A stretch of DNA of 64,000 nucleotides, from assembly GCA_007449985.2 (NCBI GenBank), contig VIIQ02000161.1, forward strand, positions 1 to 64,000. Direction: 5' to 3'. The position numbers and the translations under genes were made by a program. Under the pieces are notes generated by a model that saw only the letters and a program-made list of their open reading frames with translations, was not told the origin of the DNA and searched no databases. This document shows, in pieces, positions 1 to 11,437 of the stretch (its first letter is position 1; every line of letters starts with the position of its first letter). This DNA is from Desmodesmus armatus. Taxonomy: Eukaryota; Chlorophyta; Chlorophyceae; Sphaeropleales; Scenedesmaceae.

Positions 1-1830
1 CAATTGCTGACTACTCCATCAGCATGGCAGAATTGCTGCAGCAGCTGCAGTCAGACCCTAGCTTGGGGACCAGTAGTGGGGCCACTTGCATAGCCAGATG
101 GAGAGGGGTGCAACTTGCTTTGGTGGCATGGGTTTGCACGTCATCCCTGCTCGCTGCTGCTCACAAACTACATTGCTGAGGTGGGGACGGGCACAGCAGT
201 GCCTGGGTGCAGGGCTGTGGGCAGAGGATGTAGACGCAGGGGCTGACTGCTTGGCTGTAGAGCAGAGGTTGATGGTCTGCTGCAGCTGTCAAGAGCAGCC
301 TGTGCTGCAGCATGGTTGTGGGAGTTCAGAGGCTGCAGGAGCTGGTGGAGGGGCTGATGAGGTGCAAGCAGCTGCTGAGGGATAAGCTCAGGTCCCTGGC
401 CAGAAGTAGTCTGCCCTCTGCGCAAGTCTGGAGCAGTGACAACAGAACAGCAGAACATCTAGCAGGTGTTGCTTTTGTCATGTCCTGTGGCTACATGTAC
501 ACGTACTGGTTGCGCAGTCAACCAGAGGTGTGGCAACTGAGTGGGTCCTTTTCAGCCTGCACAGGCTTGTTTAAACAATTCACAACAGGCTGTTTCCTGC
601 TGCTCGATTGGACGTGCATGCCGGCTGTGCTTCAACGATTTGGGTCGTGAACCTCACAAGCACATATTGTTTTGCCTTGTGCAGATTCCAACTTTTGAGC
701 GCCTAATGCAGTGCAATTCACTGTTCTTTCAGCTGCTAAATACAGAATTGGTTTTGCTGTGAATGTTTGATAGAATCGATGTGCAAGCTGCATGCCTTAG
801 TCGCTTGCTGACTGCAGCGCTGTACAGCCTGTACAGTACAGCATGTGCATGGCCCCCCAAGGCAGCACCAGAGCTTGAACCCTGTCCTCTGAACGGACCC
901 TTGGGAGCGGTTCACTGCAGAAATGTGCAGCACATGTCACCCATGCATGGCACCGCCTGCACTGCATGCTCCTGAGAGCACCAGTGCAGGCCTGCCTAGG
1001 CACTGAGTGAGGAGGCGTAGGCGACACAAAATAGGCAGATAATCTGCATGGCAGTGATGGACTCCAATAGGCATGGCCGGGGTACATGGTCTGGGTGTGG
1101 TGTGCTGCACAACAACCCTGTGCATGCCATATGGCATGAACATGCAGTTTGTCTGCGAGTGAGTAGCAGTCACCGTGCAGTACAGCCGGTTTGAGTCCAG
1201 TTGGTAGACCAACATACTTGTACCATCGCCCACACGCCTACCTGGACAGTTGGAACGTGCCAAGCTGTTGTGCAGGTCCATCCGTGCCACGGTTCATCCC
1301 CACGTCGTTGTCGATGCTACAGATTGAACTTGTTGATTGTTCAGGTTGACACCAGTACTGGGAAACAGCGTTCCTGTCCACAAACAGTCACGTTACTTTA
1401 AGCTATCTTCTTTATCCAATCACTGGATCTGGATCTGAGCTCTGTCTCTTACCACTGTCGCCAAGCCACATCACTGCAGTCCAGTGCTGGTTCCATATCG
1501 TTTCCAGAGACGTGTCGAGGCTTCCATGCTGCAGGCACGCCAGCTCAGGGCCTGCAGCTGCCAGTGTCCATCCAGCACCATGTGCACACGCAGCACAGCA
1601 AGACAGTCTTGGTGAGATCAGCTGCAGCCGTTCACAGGCCAACGCAGACACAGGCAGCAACTGTACAAGCCGCCTTACAAGGGTCAGTCGTGCTAGCGGC
1701 GCAGCTGCTTTGAGCGTCACCAGTAGCAGCAGCAGGAGCACAGAGCAGCAAGCGTGTTTGCAAAGATGCGCCCCGACCCATGTGGGCCGCCAAGCAGCCT
1801 GTTGAGGCACCAAGGGGGTCTGGGGGTGCG
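1..1830. other. No confident gene; weak coding-like patches
   Basis: I see no recognisable protein family here. Two patches on the + strand look somewhat coding: about 4-90 (an open stretch with ELLQQLQSD) and about 312-445 (an amphipathic stretch with RLQELVEGLMRCKQLLRDKL). They may be the last exons of a gene entering from the left. A third patch, 1512-1805 (+), is rich in Arg, Ser and Ala with almost no acidic residues, like an organelle transit peptide, and could be the N-terminal exon of the helical-repeat gene that follows. None of these can be joined with certainty. Confidence 0.25.
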
Positions 1831-3102
1831 ATGGCACGCATGATCACCCGTGAGATTGCTGATTGCGAGAGTGTGGTTGTTCTGGCTGATATTTATGGCA
1901 AATGGAGGGACAGCTTCGACCATATTCATGCAGCAGCAGCCCTTGTTAAGTGCGGCAAGCTGCCAGGGGTGCGCACAGCAGCATTGTTGGCAAGCTGTGC
2001 TCCACCTGGCTCACCCAGATGCCGTTAACAGGGTTGCAGGGGTGTGCCAATGTGTTATGGGCCAGTGTTAGGTTGGGGCCTGAGGCGGTGCAGCGGCTGT
2101 GGGACCCCACCTGGGAGGCATTCACTCAGCTGCTGCAGCGGGAGTCTACTGCGGAGGGCCCAATCAGCCCGCAGAGTTTGGCCAGCCCGTTGTGGGCATG
2201 TGCCAAGCTGCGCAAGCAGCCGTCTGTGGTCATGTTGCAGCTGATGGTGCAGACCTTCCTGCAGCCAGCAGTGCTGGCCGCTGCCAAGCCTCAGGATTTG
2301 TCCAATTTCATATGGGCGCTGGGCGAGCTGTGTCGGCTGCCTGACTGGCAAGGGGGCGTTGAAGAGCAGCACATGCAGCAGCTCTTGGGGAAGCAGCAGC
2401 TGTTGTTGGTCTGCGCCAGCGGTCAAATTACCTCAAACGTTGTGTTTGGGCTTACACGCATGGCTACCGGCAATGCGCCTATAGTCAGTGTTCAGGTCAG
2501 TGTCAGGCTTTGCCCGGGACTGCAGCAAGCAGCTGCTGGGCCTGGTGCAAGGTCGTGTGGGGTCATGGGCTCCACAGGCGATGGCTAACACTATGTGGGC
2601 ATGTGGTGAGCTAGGCCTAGCTGATACCCAATTCATAGCTGCGGCGGCGGCTGCAGCACCACGCTGGCTGCCTGGCAGCAGCTTTCATCTTATTCAGGCT
2701 GTCACCGCCTGCGCAACTCTTCAGTACAGGGATGAGGCGTTCATGCAGGCTTGTTTGCAGCAGGGGCTGCTACTGCTGCGTCACCAGCAGACGGGCAATA
2801 GGAAAGGCCGCAGCAGCAAGCCTTTGTTGCCAATGAATAAAGATCAGCTGGCTTCAGTCTGCTGCATCTCAGTTGCAAGGCTGGACATGCGATCGCTTGC
2901 AGCCTCAGCACGGGACCTGGTATCCCTCAGTGGTATTGAGCAGCGGCCTAACACCCACCCAGCAAACCTAAGCAAGCTGTGGGTGTTCCACAGCTGGCTG
3001 CTGCAGCACCAGCTGCTGGATGAGAGGGGTCTGACAGGGGTGCTGCCTGAGCAGCAGCTGCAGCGGGGGGCCCAGGAGGCAGCAGCAATTGGGCTGTGCT
3101 GA
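1831..3102 (+). CDS. OPR/FASTK-like helical-repeat protein, frame-disrupted
   Basis: Helical-repeat protein of the octotricopeptide (OPR)/FASTK-like type. In green algae such proteins are nuclear-encoded and bind specific chloroplast or mitochondrial transcripts. The repeat signature is seen several times: CANVLWASVRLG, LASPLWACAKL, LSNFIWALGELCRLPD and MANTMWACGELGLAD, each the typical pair of short helices with a conserved Trp-Ala. The family-typical opening ITREIADCESVVVLAD...FDHIHAAAALVK begins at 1831. The reading frame changes twice: between about 1955 and 1990 (frame 1 to frame 0), and at about 2485-2510, where an imperfect 12/11-nt tandem duplication sits at the switch. A C-terminal RAP domain, common in relatives, is not seen. 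The protein ends at 3102 with a helical tail. The start is uncertain because an upstream transit-peptide exon is likely. It may be a pseudogene or carry sequence errors. Confidence 0.6.
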
Positions 3103-4009
3103 CGCCTGGTCTGGGCAGCTCCAGCGTATTGCTTTTCCGTAGGAGGGGGGGGCGTTTGCTGCCAGGGTGGATGCAGGCTGTTGTATGTGGGCACATATGT
3201 GGTGTACGTACACCTGGTAAAAGTATACCTGGCATGCCATGGTTGGTGCTGGGTTCACAGCATTGGTTGTGTGAGCTGGTGGAGTGCGTGGGTTGAGCAT
3301 GGACAGTGTTGCCCACGGAGGGTTGAAAGGAGGCTAGACCTGATCACTGGTGCTTTGCTGATGCTTGATTGCGCATTCAACCTTTTCCATTGACAACAAA
3401 CTGGTATGGTTGTCACTGAGTGGGGTATATCATCCCAGCCATGCTGTGGCATGGTGTTGGTGGCCGTTTACCTTCAGCCAAAAGGTTCAGGGCATGTCAT
3501 ACCTGGAGTGTACTTTGCATGCGCTGAGCGAGTGTGCCTGACATGCTGCTGCACAAGATCTGCAGCAGTTGGCAGTTAGCCTGGCTGTGCTAGCATAGCT
3601 TGATTGTTGCATGTGCAAAGTTTGGTATTGTTGCAATGGCAGCTTGTTGTTGTCTGTCTGATCTTGACATGCATTTGCTGTATTTGAAAGACAGCACGAT
3701 GTGCTATTGAATTTCACACTGTAACCAGCATGATGCGTTTGCGGCAGGTTGATGGCATGCAATGTTGAGCAGGTGTGCGCACAGGAATTAGCACTGCCAG
3801 CAGGTTGCTGTTGGTGGAATAGACATTGTCAATTTGCATCATGCAGCGTGCACCATGTGCCTCGGCAATTGTGAGGTGTGACTGTGACATCACTGCTGCT
3901 ACAAAAAATCCCCCATGGGTGCACTGTTCCTGAGGTTGACCATGTGCCATGTCTCCCACCATCAAGCCACCCAGCTTCCATCATCACACTCCCACACCAC
4001 AGCCTTCCC
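3103..4009. other. Convergent intergenic region / 3' UTRs
   Basis: No coding signal. The + strand is G/T-rich to about 3720, as in the 3' flanks of the other + genes here, and then becomes C/A-rich towards the minus-strand gene that ends at 4010. This is a tail-to-tail spacer holding both 3' UTRs. Confidence 0.5.
3720..3724 (+). terminator. Putative TGTAA polyadenylation signal
   Basis: TGTAA, the usual chlorophyte poly(A) signal, lies about 620 nt after the stop of the helical-repeat gene and at the end of the G/T-rich stretch. Long 3' UTRs are normal in these algae. The motif is short, so chance occurrence is possible. Confidence 0.4.
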
Positions 4010-5163
4010 TCACAGCAAGTACCCATACCCCTCAGCTCCACCCATGCCTTCCTCATCTTCCATTTCATCGTCAAAGTAGTAGTCCCGCACTCCGCCCCAC
4101 GGCCCCGGCAGACCCCTCTCCTCCCCTCCATCCCCACCCCCACCCTCCTCTTGCTCCACTTGCTCCTCAGCCTCGACTGCCTCCCACTCCCCAACCTGCT
4201 GACTCAGCACGCCCAGGGTTTTCCCAATGGCCCTAGCTAAACCCCGACCATCCTCGGCCACCTCACGCGCTGAACGGGAGTTCAAGCCCATGCCGCGCTG
4301 TAAGCCCTGAACCATAGAACGCGCCGCCTGCTGCTGCTGCTGTTGGGGCCTCATGCGCTGGCCAGGGTTTTGCAGCATCCCTGCGGGCTCAGCAGCATAA
4401 ACCCCACCATCACCCTCCTCCGCCTCTTCCTCCTCCTCTTCATCGTCTTCATCCTGTGCAGCAGCAGCTGCTGCTGCTGCTGCTGCTGCAGGAGGATGGT
4501 GAGGTGGCCCTGTGCTGGTCTGGTGCTGGCGCTGCAGCAGCTGTGCCTGCTGCTTCTGATACTTGGTCCAGCCCCCGCGCCGCCTTAGGAAGCTGCTGAT
4601 GTACCTGCAAGCAGCAGCACACAGTACACAATCAAAATGTGCACCCTTCATTTACAACTACAACCGAGCCAGGCTCTGCAAGCCAAATGCTTTGCCTAGA
4701 TTTGGGGGTGGTGGTGCCTTTCAGGTACCTGGGCACATCTTTTGCTTGTGCCACAAGGAACCCGCTGTCAACAGTGTATCCAACTTGATAGCGCATGACT
4801 GACGTAGACACGCTTCCACACCTCACCCTGGATTTGTTGGCTGTTTGTTGCACTGATTGCTGGCAGTGGCCACAAATACACAAGTACTGGAACAAGTTCT
4901 TTCTGGTGCGTAGTTCAGCATCAAGGACCACCAAGCCATTGTGCGTTCTGTTGTGGCGCACATACACAGGTGCATAAAATCCTACCCACCTGTCAGCTTG
5001 CTGCTGCTGTTGCTGCTGCATCTGCAGGTTAGCCAGCAGCTCTGGGTCACCACCTCCACCTGCAGCCGCCGCTGCTGCTGCTGCAGCTGCGCTGTAACCG
5101 CCCTGCCTCCTGCGCCCAACTGCCACCTCCCCATCATCCCCACTGTCACCAGCAGCAGCAGCA

Positions 5164-5199
<36 letters not shown>

Positions 5200-7629
5200 C
5201 CATCGTCATTCTGCTGCCAGCCGCCGCCCAGGCCCTGCCCTGGCAGCATTGCTGCTGCTGCTGCTGCTGCTGCTCCTGCCGCCGCTGCTGCAGCTGCAGG
5301 GTTAGTCACACGTGTGCGCTGTGTCTCGTGCTGCAGCCCCCGGGCCAGCTTGCGCGCAGCAGCGAGGGTGGTCTTGGCGGGACGGCCGCCTGCACCTAGC
5401 TTCAGGGTTGGCACCTGCAGCGGGGAGGATGGCACACAGATGCAGGCAATGTCAATGCTTTGATCTGTCTTCAACTTGGGTTGGAAACTCCTTGCACTGA
5501 CAACAGCTCGGGCGATAGGCATAAAGTGCAGGGCTGCCGTTCAGTACATGTATCAATACAGCGTCCAGACAGGGGCCAGCCCGCCCACCCAGCATCCGAC
5601 CTCCACGAACCCAACAACCCCTCCATGCAACGACTCACCGTAAGTTTGGTCTTGCTCAGCTTTGCTGGTGGTGGTGAGCGTGCTGCCGCAAACACCCTGT
5701 CAAAGCACTCCCCCGCGCTGCGGCTGCCACACGCCGTGCCACCTCCTGCCAGAAGAACTTGTGGGTGGGCTCAACCTGACAGTACGCAGCCTGGGGTAGA
5801 CATAGGAGCAGACAGGCAGGGCGTTATAGGGCATTTCAACATGGTGGATGGAGAGTGACAGAGAGCTAAACTGGAGCAAGGGTTGGGACAACCCTTCAGT
5901 CGCTTCTCCACAGAAGCAAAAGCCATTGTGACGATCAGAAGGTCTTTGGGTAATGCATGCCACACAGCTCCGTCAGCAGCAAGCAGGAATGCCACATTCC
6001 GCAACCGAGTCCCCTCACCTGCAGAGCTTTCACCTCCTCTTGTGTCCAGCTGTTACCACCAGCTGCAGTTGCAGCAGCAGAAGCAGCCTTGGCAGGCCGC
6101 CCTGCCTTCTTCTGCTGTAGCACCGGCTGAGCCTTCAGCTGGGGAGCCGGCCGCTGCTGCTGCTGCTGCTGCTGTGGCTGCTGCTGTTGCTGCTGGCCAC
6201 TTCTTGGCCGCTGCTGCTGCGAGACACCCCAGCCCCACCAGCTACACCCCTGTTCAGCAGCGCAGCTGCTGCAGCAACAGCACCAGCAGAACCAGGCCGC
6301 GTTTTCTTGAGCCCACTCCCACCAGCAGCCAACCCTGCTGCTGCTACTGCAGCTGTCCTGCTGCCGCCACCAGCAGCAGCTCCAGGGTCAACAGGCCCTT
6401 GCTGCTGCTGCTGCTGCTGCTGCTGGCACAGCTCCTGCAGCAGCTGTGGCTGTGGCAACTGCGGCACCACTACCTGCTGCTGCCACTGCTGCCACTCCTC
6501 CTGCTGGTCGACGCCCTCAGAGCTTCCACCACACCCCTCACCACTGCCTCCCTCCTCCTCATGCTGCTGCTGCTGCTGCTGCCCGTCCTCCTGACAGCCC
6601 CCCTGCAACGCCTCCTGCCCTGGCTCCCACCGCCTGCAACACCCCCACCAACACCATCAGCAGCCAGTTGCTGCAGCTGACCACCATAGTGCTGCTGTTG
6701 CTGCTGCTGCTGCTGTTGCTGGCCTTGGCCCTGCTGTGCTTGCTGCCTGTACGTCTGCTGAGTAGTGCCAGCAGCAGCAGCAGGCATCTGCAGCGCAGAC
6801 GGCAGCATCACCACTGGTAAACCCTGCAGCCCGTCCAGCATCACTAAACCCTGCTGCTGTCCACGCCGCCCCTGCAGGACTGAACCCTGATCCTGGCCCT
6901 GCTCGGCCGAGCCCTGCTGCTGAACCCCACTTAGGCTCATGGCACCAGGGTTTTGCAAACCAACGGTTCCCCCCTGGCCACCAGAGCTGTGAGTGGTGTT
7001 GGTGGCTGTAGCAGTCGGCTGCAGGGGTGATGGGAACCCACCACCAGGCTGCTGCTGCTGCTGGAGGGCAGCAGGTGTGAGGGACTGCTGCCATACAGGT
7101 GGCGGCGGCCACTGCTGCTGCTGCTGCTGCTGCTGCTGTTGTGGGTACTGCTGCATTGGTGTCATGAGCAGCTGAGTGCCGTTGAAACTGACGGGAAGCC
7201 AAGACATCGGCTGCTGCTGCTGCTGCTGGAACAGCATCTGCTGCTGCTGTTGCTGGAGGGTCTGACCATAGTTGCCAGTATACCCCAACCCAAAACCCTC
7301 CATTGACCCTGCAGCACCCAAACCACCAGCAGCAGCAGCAGCAGCTGGCAAGGGTGCAACAGAAGGTGGGGGCGACCCACTCTGCTTGATGCGAATGACA
7401 GGTGCAGGTGGCAGCAGCGGGCGGCTGAGGGCAACCTCCCTTAGGGTGTCAAGCAGCTGCTGCTGGTCCTGCTGCTGCTGCTGCTGCTGGGGTGGCCTTG
7501 AAGCAACAGAATGCTCAGCAGCAGCAACGGCAGCCGCAGCAGCGGCGGCGGCAGCGGCGACTGCAGCGGCAGAGGTTTGTGCGGCCTGCTGTCCCTGGCC
7601 ATGGCTAGCTGCTGTCCCTATCGAGGCTT

Positions 7630-7661
<32 letters not shown>

Positions 7662-10279
7662 TCAGCTGCTGAGGTGGCGTTGTGCTGAGGTGTGGTGCTG
7701 GCTATGAGAGCCCCCAGTGCATCCGCTGCTGCTGCTGTGGCTGCTGCTGCTCCCCCTGCTGCTGCTGCTTGTGCTGTTGGGTCATCGACAGGAGTGACGA
7801 GCTGCCTGGCGACCCCACTGCCACGCATGCCAGCTGCACCTGCTGATACATCATCCCGCGCCCTGGCTACACCTGTAGCTGCTGCTGCTGCTGCAGCTAC
7901 TGTTGCATCTGGCCTCAACCCAGCATCACCGCCGCCACGTTCTGCTGCAGGTGCTGCTGCTGGTGCTGATGCTGCTTCTGGTGGCGCTGGTGCAGCACCC
8001 TCCGCAGCAGCGTCAGCACTCAGCATCCCTTCTGCCTCCTGCTGCTGCTGCTGTGTGGGGCTCAGATCCCCAGCACTATCACCAGCAGCATCACCCTCAG
8101 CAGCAGCAGCAGCAGCAGCTAATGGTTGTTGCGCCTTGCGCTGGCGCTTCTGAGGCTTCTGCTGCTGCCTTGACTCTGCACCAGCAGCAGTAACGGCCCT
8201 GCCTGCATCCCCAAATGCTGCCCCAACAGCTGCTGCAGCCTCAGACTTGCGTTTGCGTGTCCTGGCCTCCTGCTGCTCTTCTTGCGGTGAGCATGCCTGG
8301 TCATCTGTCACATCAGCAGGTGCTGCTGCTGCCTTGCGTGGCTTGCCGACCCCTGCAGCAGCAGCCCCCTCAAGCGCCCCTCCTGCTGCTGCTGTTGCTG
8401 CTGTTGTTGCTGTTTCTACCTGAGCTTTGGCGGCTGGTTTGCGGCCCCGCTTGGCTGCTACTGGTGCTGGTGCTGGCGCTGCTGCTGCTGCTGCTGGTGC
8501 TGCTGCAGCAGAGGCATCACCAGGTGACCGCTGGTCCTTTGGGTTGCTCCGTCGTGCCTTTGTTGTGCCAGGTGGCCTGCCCCTGCCCCTCTTCACTGGT
8601 GCCACAGCAGCATGCTCCTCCTCCTGCCCATGCTGCTGCTGTTCCTGCTGCTGCTCAAAGAAGGCTGCTGCTTCTGCCAGGAGGTCCAAGTCTGCAGCAC
8701 CAGCAGCAGCATCCCCGACTTCCGCCGCTGCCGCTGCTGCTGCCATCGAACACCTCTTGCTCCCGCCGCTGCTACGCGCCCTCTTTGGAACCACACCCAC
8801 AGCAAAGGTCGCGTCAGCGTCAGCAGTAGCCGCAGCAGCTGCTGCTGCAGCAGCCTTGGCTGCAGTCCTGCTGATTTTGGCTGGGGTCTTGCCTGATGCT
8901 GGCCTGACAGCTGCACCGCTGCTGCTCCTGCTGCTGCGCCGTTTGCCAGCTGGGCTTGCAGCTGCAGACTGATCATGCGCTGCTGCTGCTGCTGCTGCTT
9001 CCTCAAGCTGCTGTTCCTGCTGCAATTGTTGATCGGCAGCAGCCGCAGCCATAGCGGCGGCAGCAGCAGCGGCAGCAGGAGCAGAGCGTTTGCTGGCGGC
9101 CTGTTTCTGCTTCTTCTTGGGCCGCTGCTCTGGCTCCCACTCTGGGGCGTTTGTGTCCTGCTGCTGCTGTCCTGATCCATCCTGCTGCGGGGGGTGTGCA
9201 AGCTGCATGCCCCCTTCCTCCTCCTCCTGCTGCTGCTGCTCTGCGCACTGCTGCTCCTGCTCCTCCCCTGGAGAGCCCTCCTCCTGTATGCAGGGCAGCT
9301 GCGGCTTTTGCTTACGGCCCCTGCCGCGCTTGACCGCTCCTGCTGCTGATGCAGGAGCATCAACATCATCAGCAACAAACCCTGCAGCATCCCCCTCCCC
9401 AGCCGTCTCAGGAGCAGCAGCAGCAGCAGCAGGCTTTCTGCTGCTGCGTTTGCTGCTGCTCTTGATGCCTGCCTTGTCCTGCTTAGGGCGCACAGCGGCG
9501 GCAGCAGGTGTCTTCTGCTGCTGCTGCTGTTGCTGCTGCTGCTGTTGGGGCTGCTGTTGTGGCTGTTGCTGGGGGCGGACCAATGCATACATGTCCACTG
9601 GCGCCTCCTGGCCACGAATGCGACTCACCGCAAGCTCTGCTGTGCGACGTTTGGGCCGGCCGCTAGCTGCTGCAGCTGCTGGGGGGTCTGTAGACACTGG
9701 CTGTGCCTGCTGCCTGCCGCTGCTCCCACCCGGCTGCCTCCCGGAGCGTGCTGAGGCGGTTACTCCAAGAGCAGACTGCTTGGCGGCAGAGGTGCGTGTA
9801 CGCTTGCTGGTTGCTGCTGTAGGGGAGCCAGCGGCAGCAGTAGCAGCAGCTGTGCTGGGGTCAGCATCAGCAGCATGGTCCAGGCCCTCTAGCAAGGTAG
9901 GGGTGCTGAGCGCTGCTGCTGCATCGGCTGACGGAGTGTCGCCTTCTGGTACAAGGTCCTCGTCACTTTCCTGCTGCTGTTGGGGCTTGCGAGCTGACCG
10001 GGCTCCTGCAGCAGCAGCAACTTGCGGCCCCTGGCCCTGCCGCGCACGCTTTGCAGCTGCTGCTGCAGCATGTTGAGGGGTCTTGCCACGATGCTGCTGC
10101 TTGCTGGGGGCTGCATCTGCCTGCTGGGAGGTATCTGCATCATCTTCATCATCGCCCTGCTGCTCCTCGAGGTCCAGAACTGCTTTGAAGGGCGTGTTGT
10201 TGGCTCGCCTGGGGTCCTGTGCTGCACTGCTGCGTCTGGGCCCAGCTGTGTCTGTTCTGCCCTTTGCACGGGCACTCAT
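4010..10279 (-). CDS. Gene A: large AT-hook/SANT-domain Ala/Gln-rich protein
   Basis: Predicted DNA-binding chromatin protein of about 1,800 residues. The first exon opens with ATG at 10279 and stays open to about 6470 as an Ala-, Gln- and Ser-rich chain with AT-hook-type basic cores (KRGRGRK, KRGRGRPPG, AKRGRKPAAK). The motif shared with gene B is at about 9578-9662. Further down, KKAGRPAKA is followed by a SANT/Myb-like domain split by an intron: GNSWTQEEVKALQ (exon end 6019), then AAYCQVEPTHKFFWQEVARRV (exon from 5790), then ECFDRVF. Later exons are 5414-4990 (GGRPAK core) and 4604-4010 (basic YISSFLRRRGGW, then an acidic tail), with consistent phases. The reading frame shifts at about 6650-6600, again at 6240-6135, and once inside the SANT domain next to a five-G run near 5715. 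The layout recalls SANT proteins such as MIS18BP1/KNL2 or other Myb-like chromatin factors, but I cannot assign a family. Confidence 0.6.
5151..5198 (+). repeat. CAG/AGC trinucleotide tract
   Basis: Nearly pure CAG repeat of about 48 nt, read on the minus strand as part of a poly-Ala run in gene A. Similar tracts lie at about 4458-4490, 7112-7140, 7630-7660 and 8098-8120 and give the Ala and Gln runs. Confidence 0.8.
5690..6060 (-). other. SANT/Myb-like domain of gene A
   Basis: Across a phase-0 intron (6018-5791) the conserved Trp residues and the closing E-C-F-D-R-V-F helix match the SANT/Myb three-helix pattern W-T-x-E-E-...-F-W-x-x-V-A-...-E-C-x-x-x-x. The ECFDRVF helix is one frame away from the preceding stretch. 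One extra base in the G run at about 5713-5717 would make the domain continuous. This supports a domain that is, or recently was, functional. Confidence 0.6.
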
Positions 10280-11437
10280 TGCTGTAAGATTCTGTGTGAC
10301 AAGCTATCAAGGGCGATCAGCGTACGGAACAAGACCCAGCTCCACTCAAAAACAAGGACAGAAGATGCTGTTGGTGTGCTGTCGTGGGCAGTGTCGAGTA
10401 AGGTCAGGCTGCATGTACAAAAGTAAGCCAGTCATGTTGCAAAAGCGAAAGAAACGCCATGCATTGCAAGTGAGTTGACAACCGACGTGGCAACAACCTC
10501 GGAGTTTGAATCGACGGGTGTCAGCTCAACAACGCTCCTTCCATCTTCGTTTCAGAAACCCGTGCTCCTTCTCACTTTTGTCTGTCTTTTCACTGTTCGA
10601 CAGCATCAATGCTTCGGCTGCATCGAACAGTGCTAAGCTGCAGCATCCACAGCACTCACCCTGCATTCCAATGGCGTTGCAACTGCATGCATCCAGCCAT
10701 GCCGTGTGCAGTTACACCACATTGCACGACTTTCAATTACAGAACCCATCATGCAGCACCTCACTGCAACTTGTGCATACTCAGCATACACCCATCATGG
10801 CTGCCACAGGAGCTGACAAATTGTGCTACTGATTGAACTCCTCCGATCCCCTAATGCCAGATATGAAGCAGATGCGGTCGCTGTCTCCAGGCATAGAGCA
10901 GCACTCAGAGAAACCACCACACACACAGTCGTCAAACACCCCACACGGTACCAACGAGGAGCTCTCGAGAGCCAGATCTGGCTGTCTAGACAACTGCTAG
11001 GGAGTCCAGCAAGGTATGCTGATGTCAACACTACACAACAGTCATGAAGTCATTGCATGCGACAAAGGTCCACTTGCGTAACCGCGGCCCAAACATGCCA
11101 TGTCTGAGACAGTAACAGTGAGAATGATCATCATTGGCAGCGCTGCTTCCACCTGCCCAGCTGGCTGGCTGCCTACCAGTCCAGCTGACACCTCTGACCA
11201 CACACGCATGCGCATCCACACACCTGCTGCAGCCTGCTGCCAGCCAACAAGCATCACTGTCAACAACTGCCAGCAACCCAAGGTGATGTACATGCACATG
11301 TGCAATGCAGCCTGCAATGCGATGTGACACGTCAAGGCAACTGTGTCCCTCAACCTCAACTTCACTGTGTGCATTCCCATCAACCGTCTGGTACAGCACC
11401 AAGCCAGAGTCAGTAGCCAGCTGTAATACCAATTTAC
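10280..11437. other. Gene A promoter and gene B 3' region
   Basis: No coding signal. The region is A/C-rich on the + strand, so G/T-rich on the transcribed strand of gene B. TTACA (TGTAA on the minus strand) occurs at 10712-10716 and 10737-10741, about 700 nt past the gene B stop, and these are the best candidates for its poly(A) signal. The roughly 430 nt from there to 10280 would be the gene A promoter and 5' UTR. Confidence 0.45.

Noticed and set aside
8593..10076. Long open frames of 300 or more codons overlapping gene A on both strands
   Set aside because: They are shadow frames of CAG/CTG repeats (poly-Ser, Cys or Leu readings). Only the gene A frame carries AT-hooks and the shared motif.
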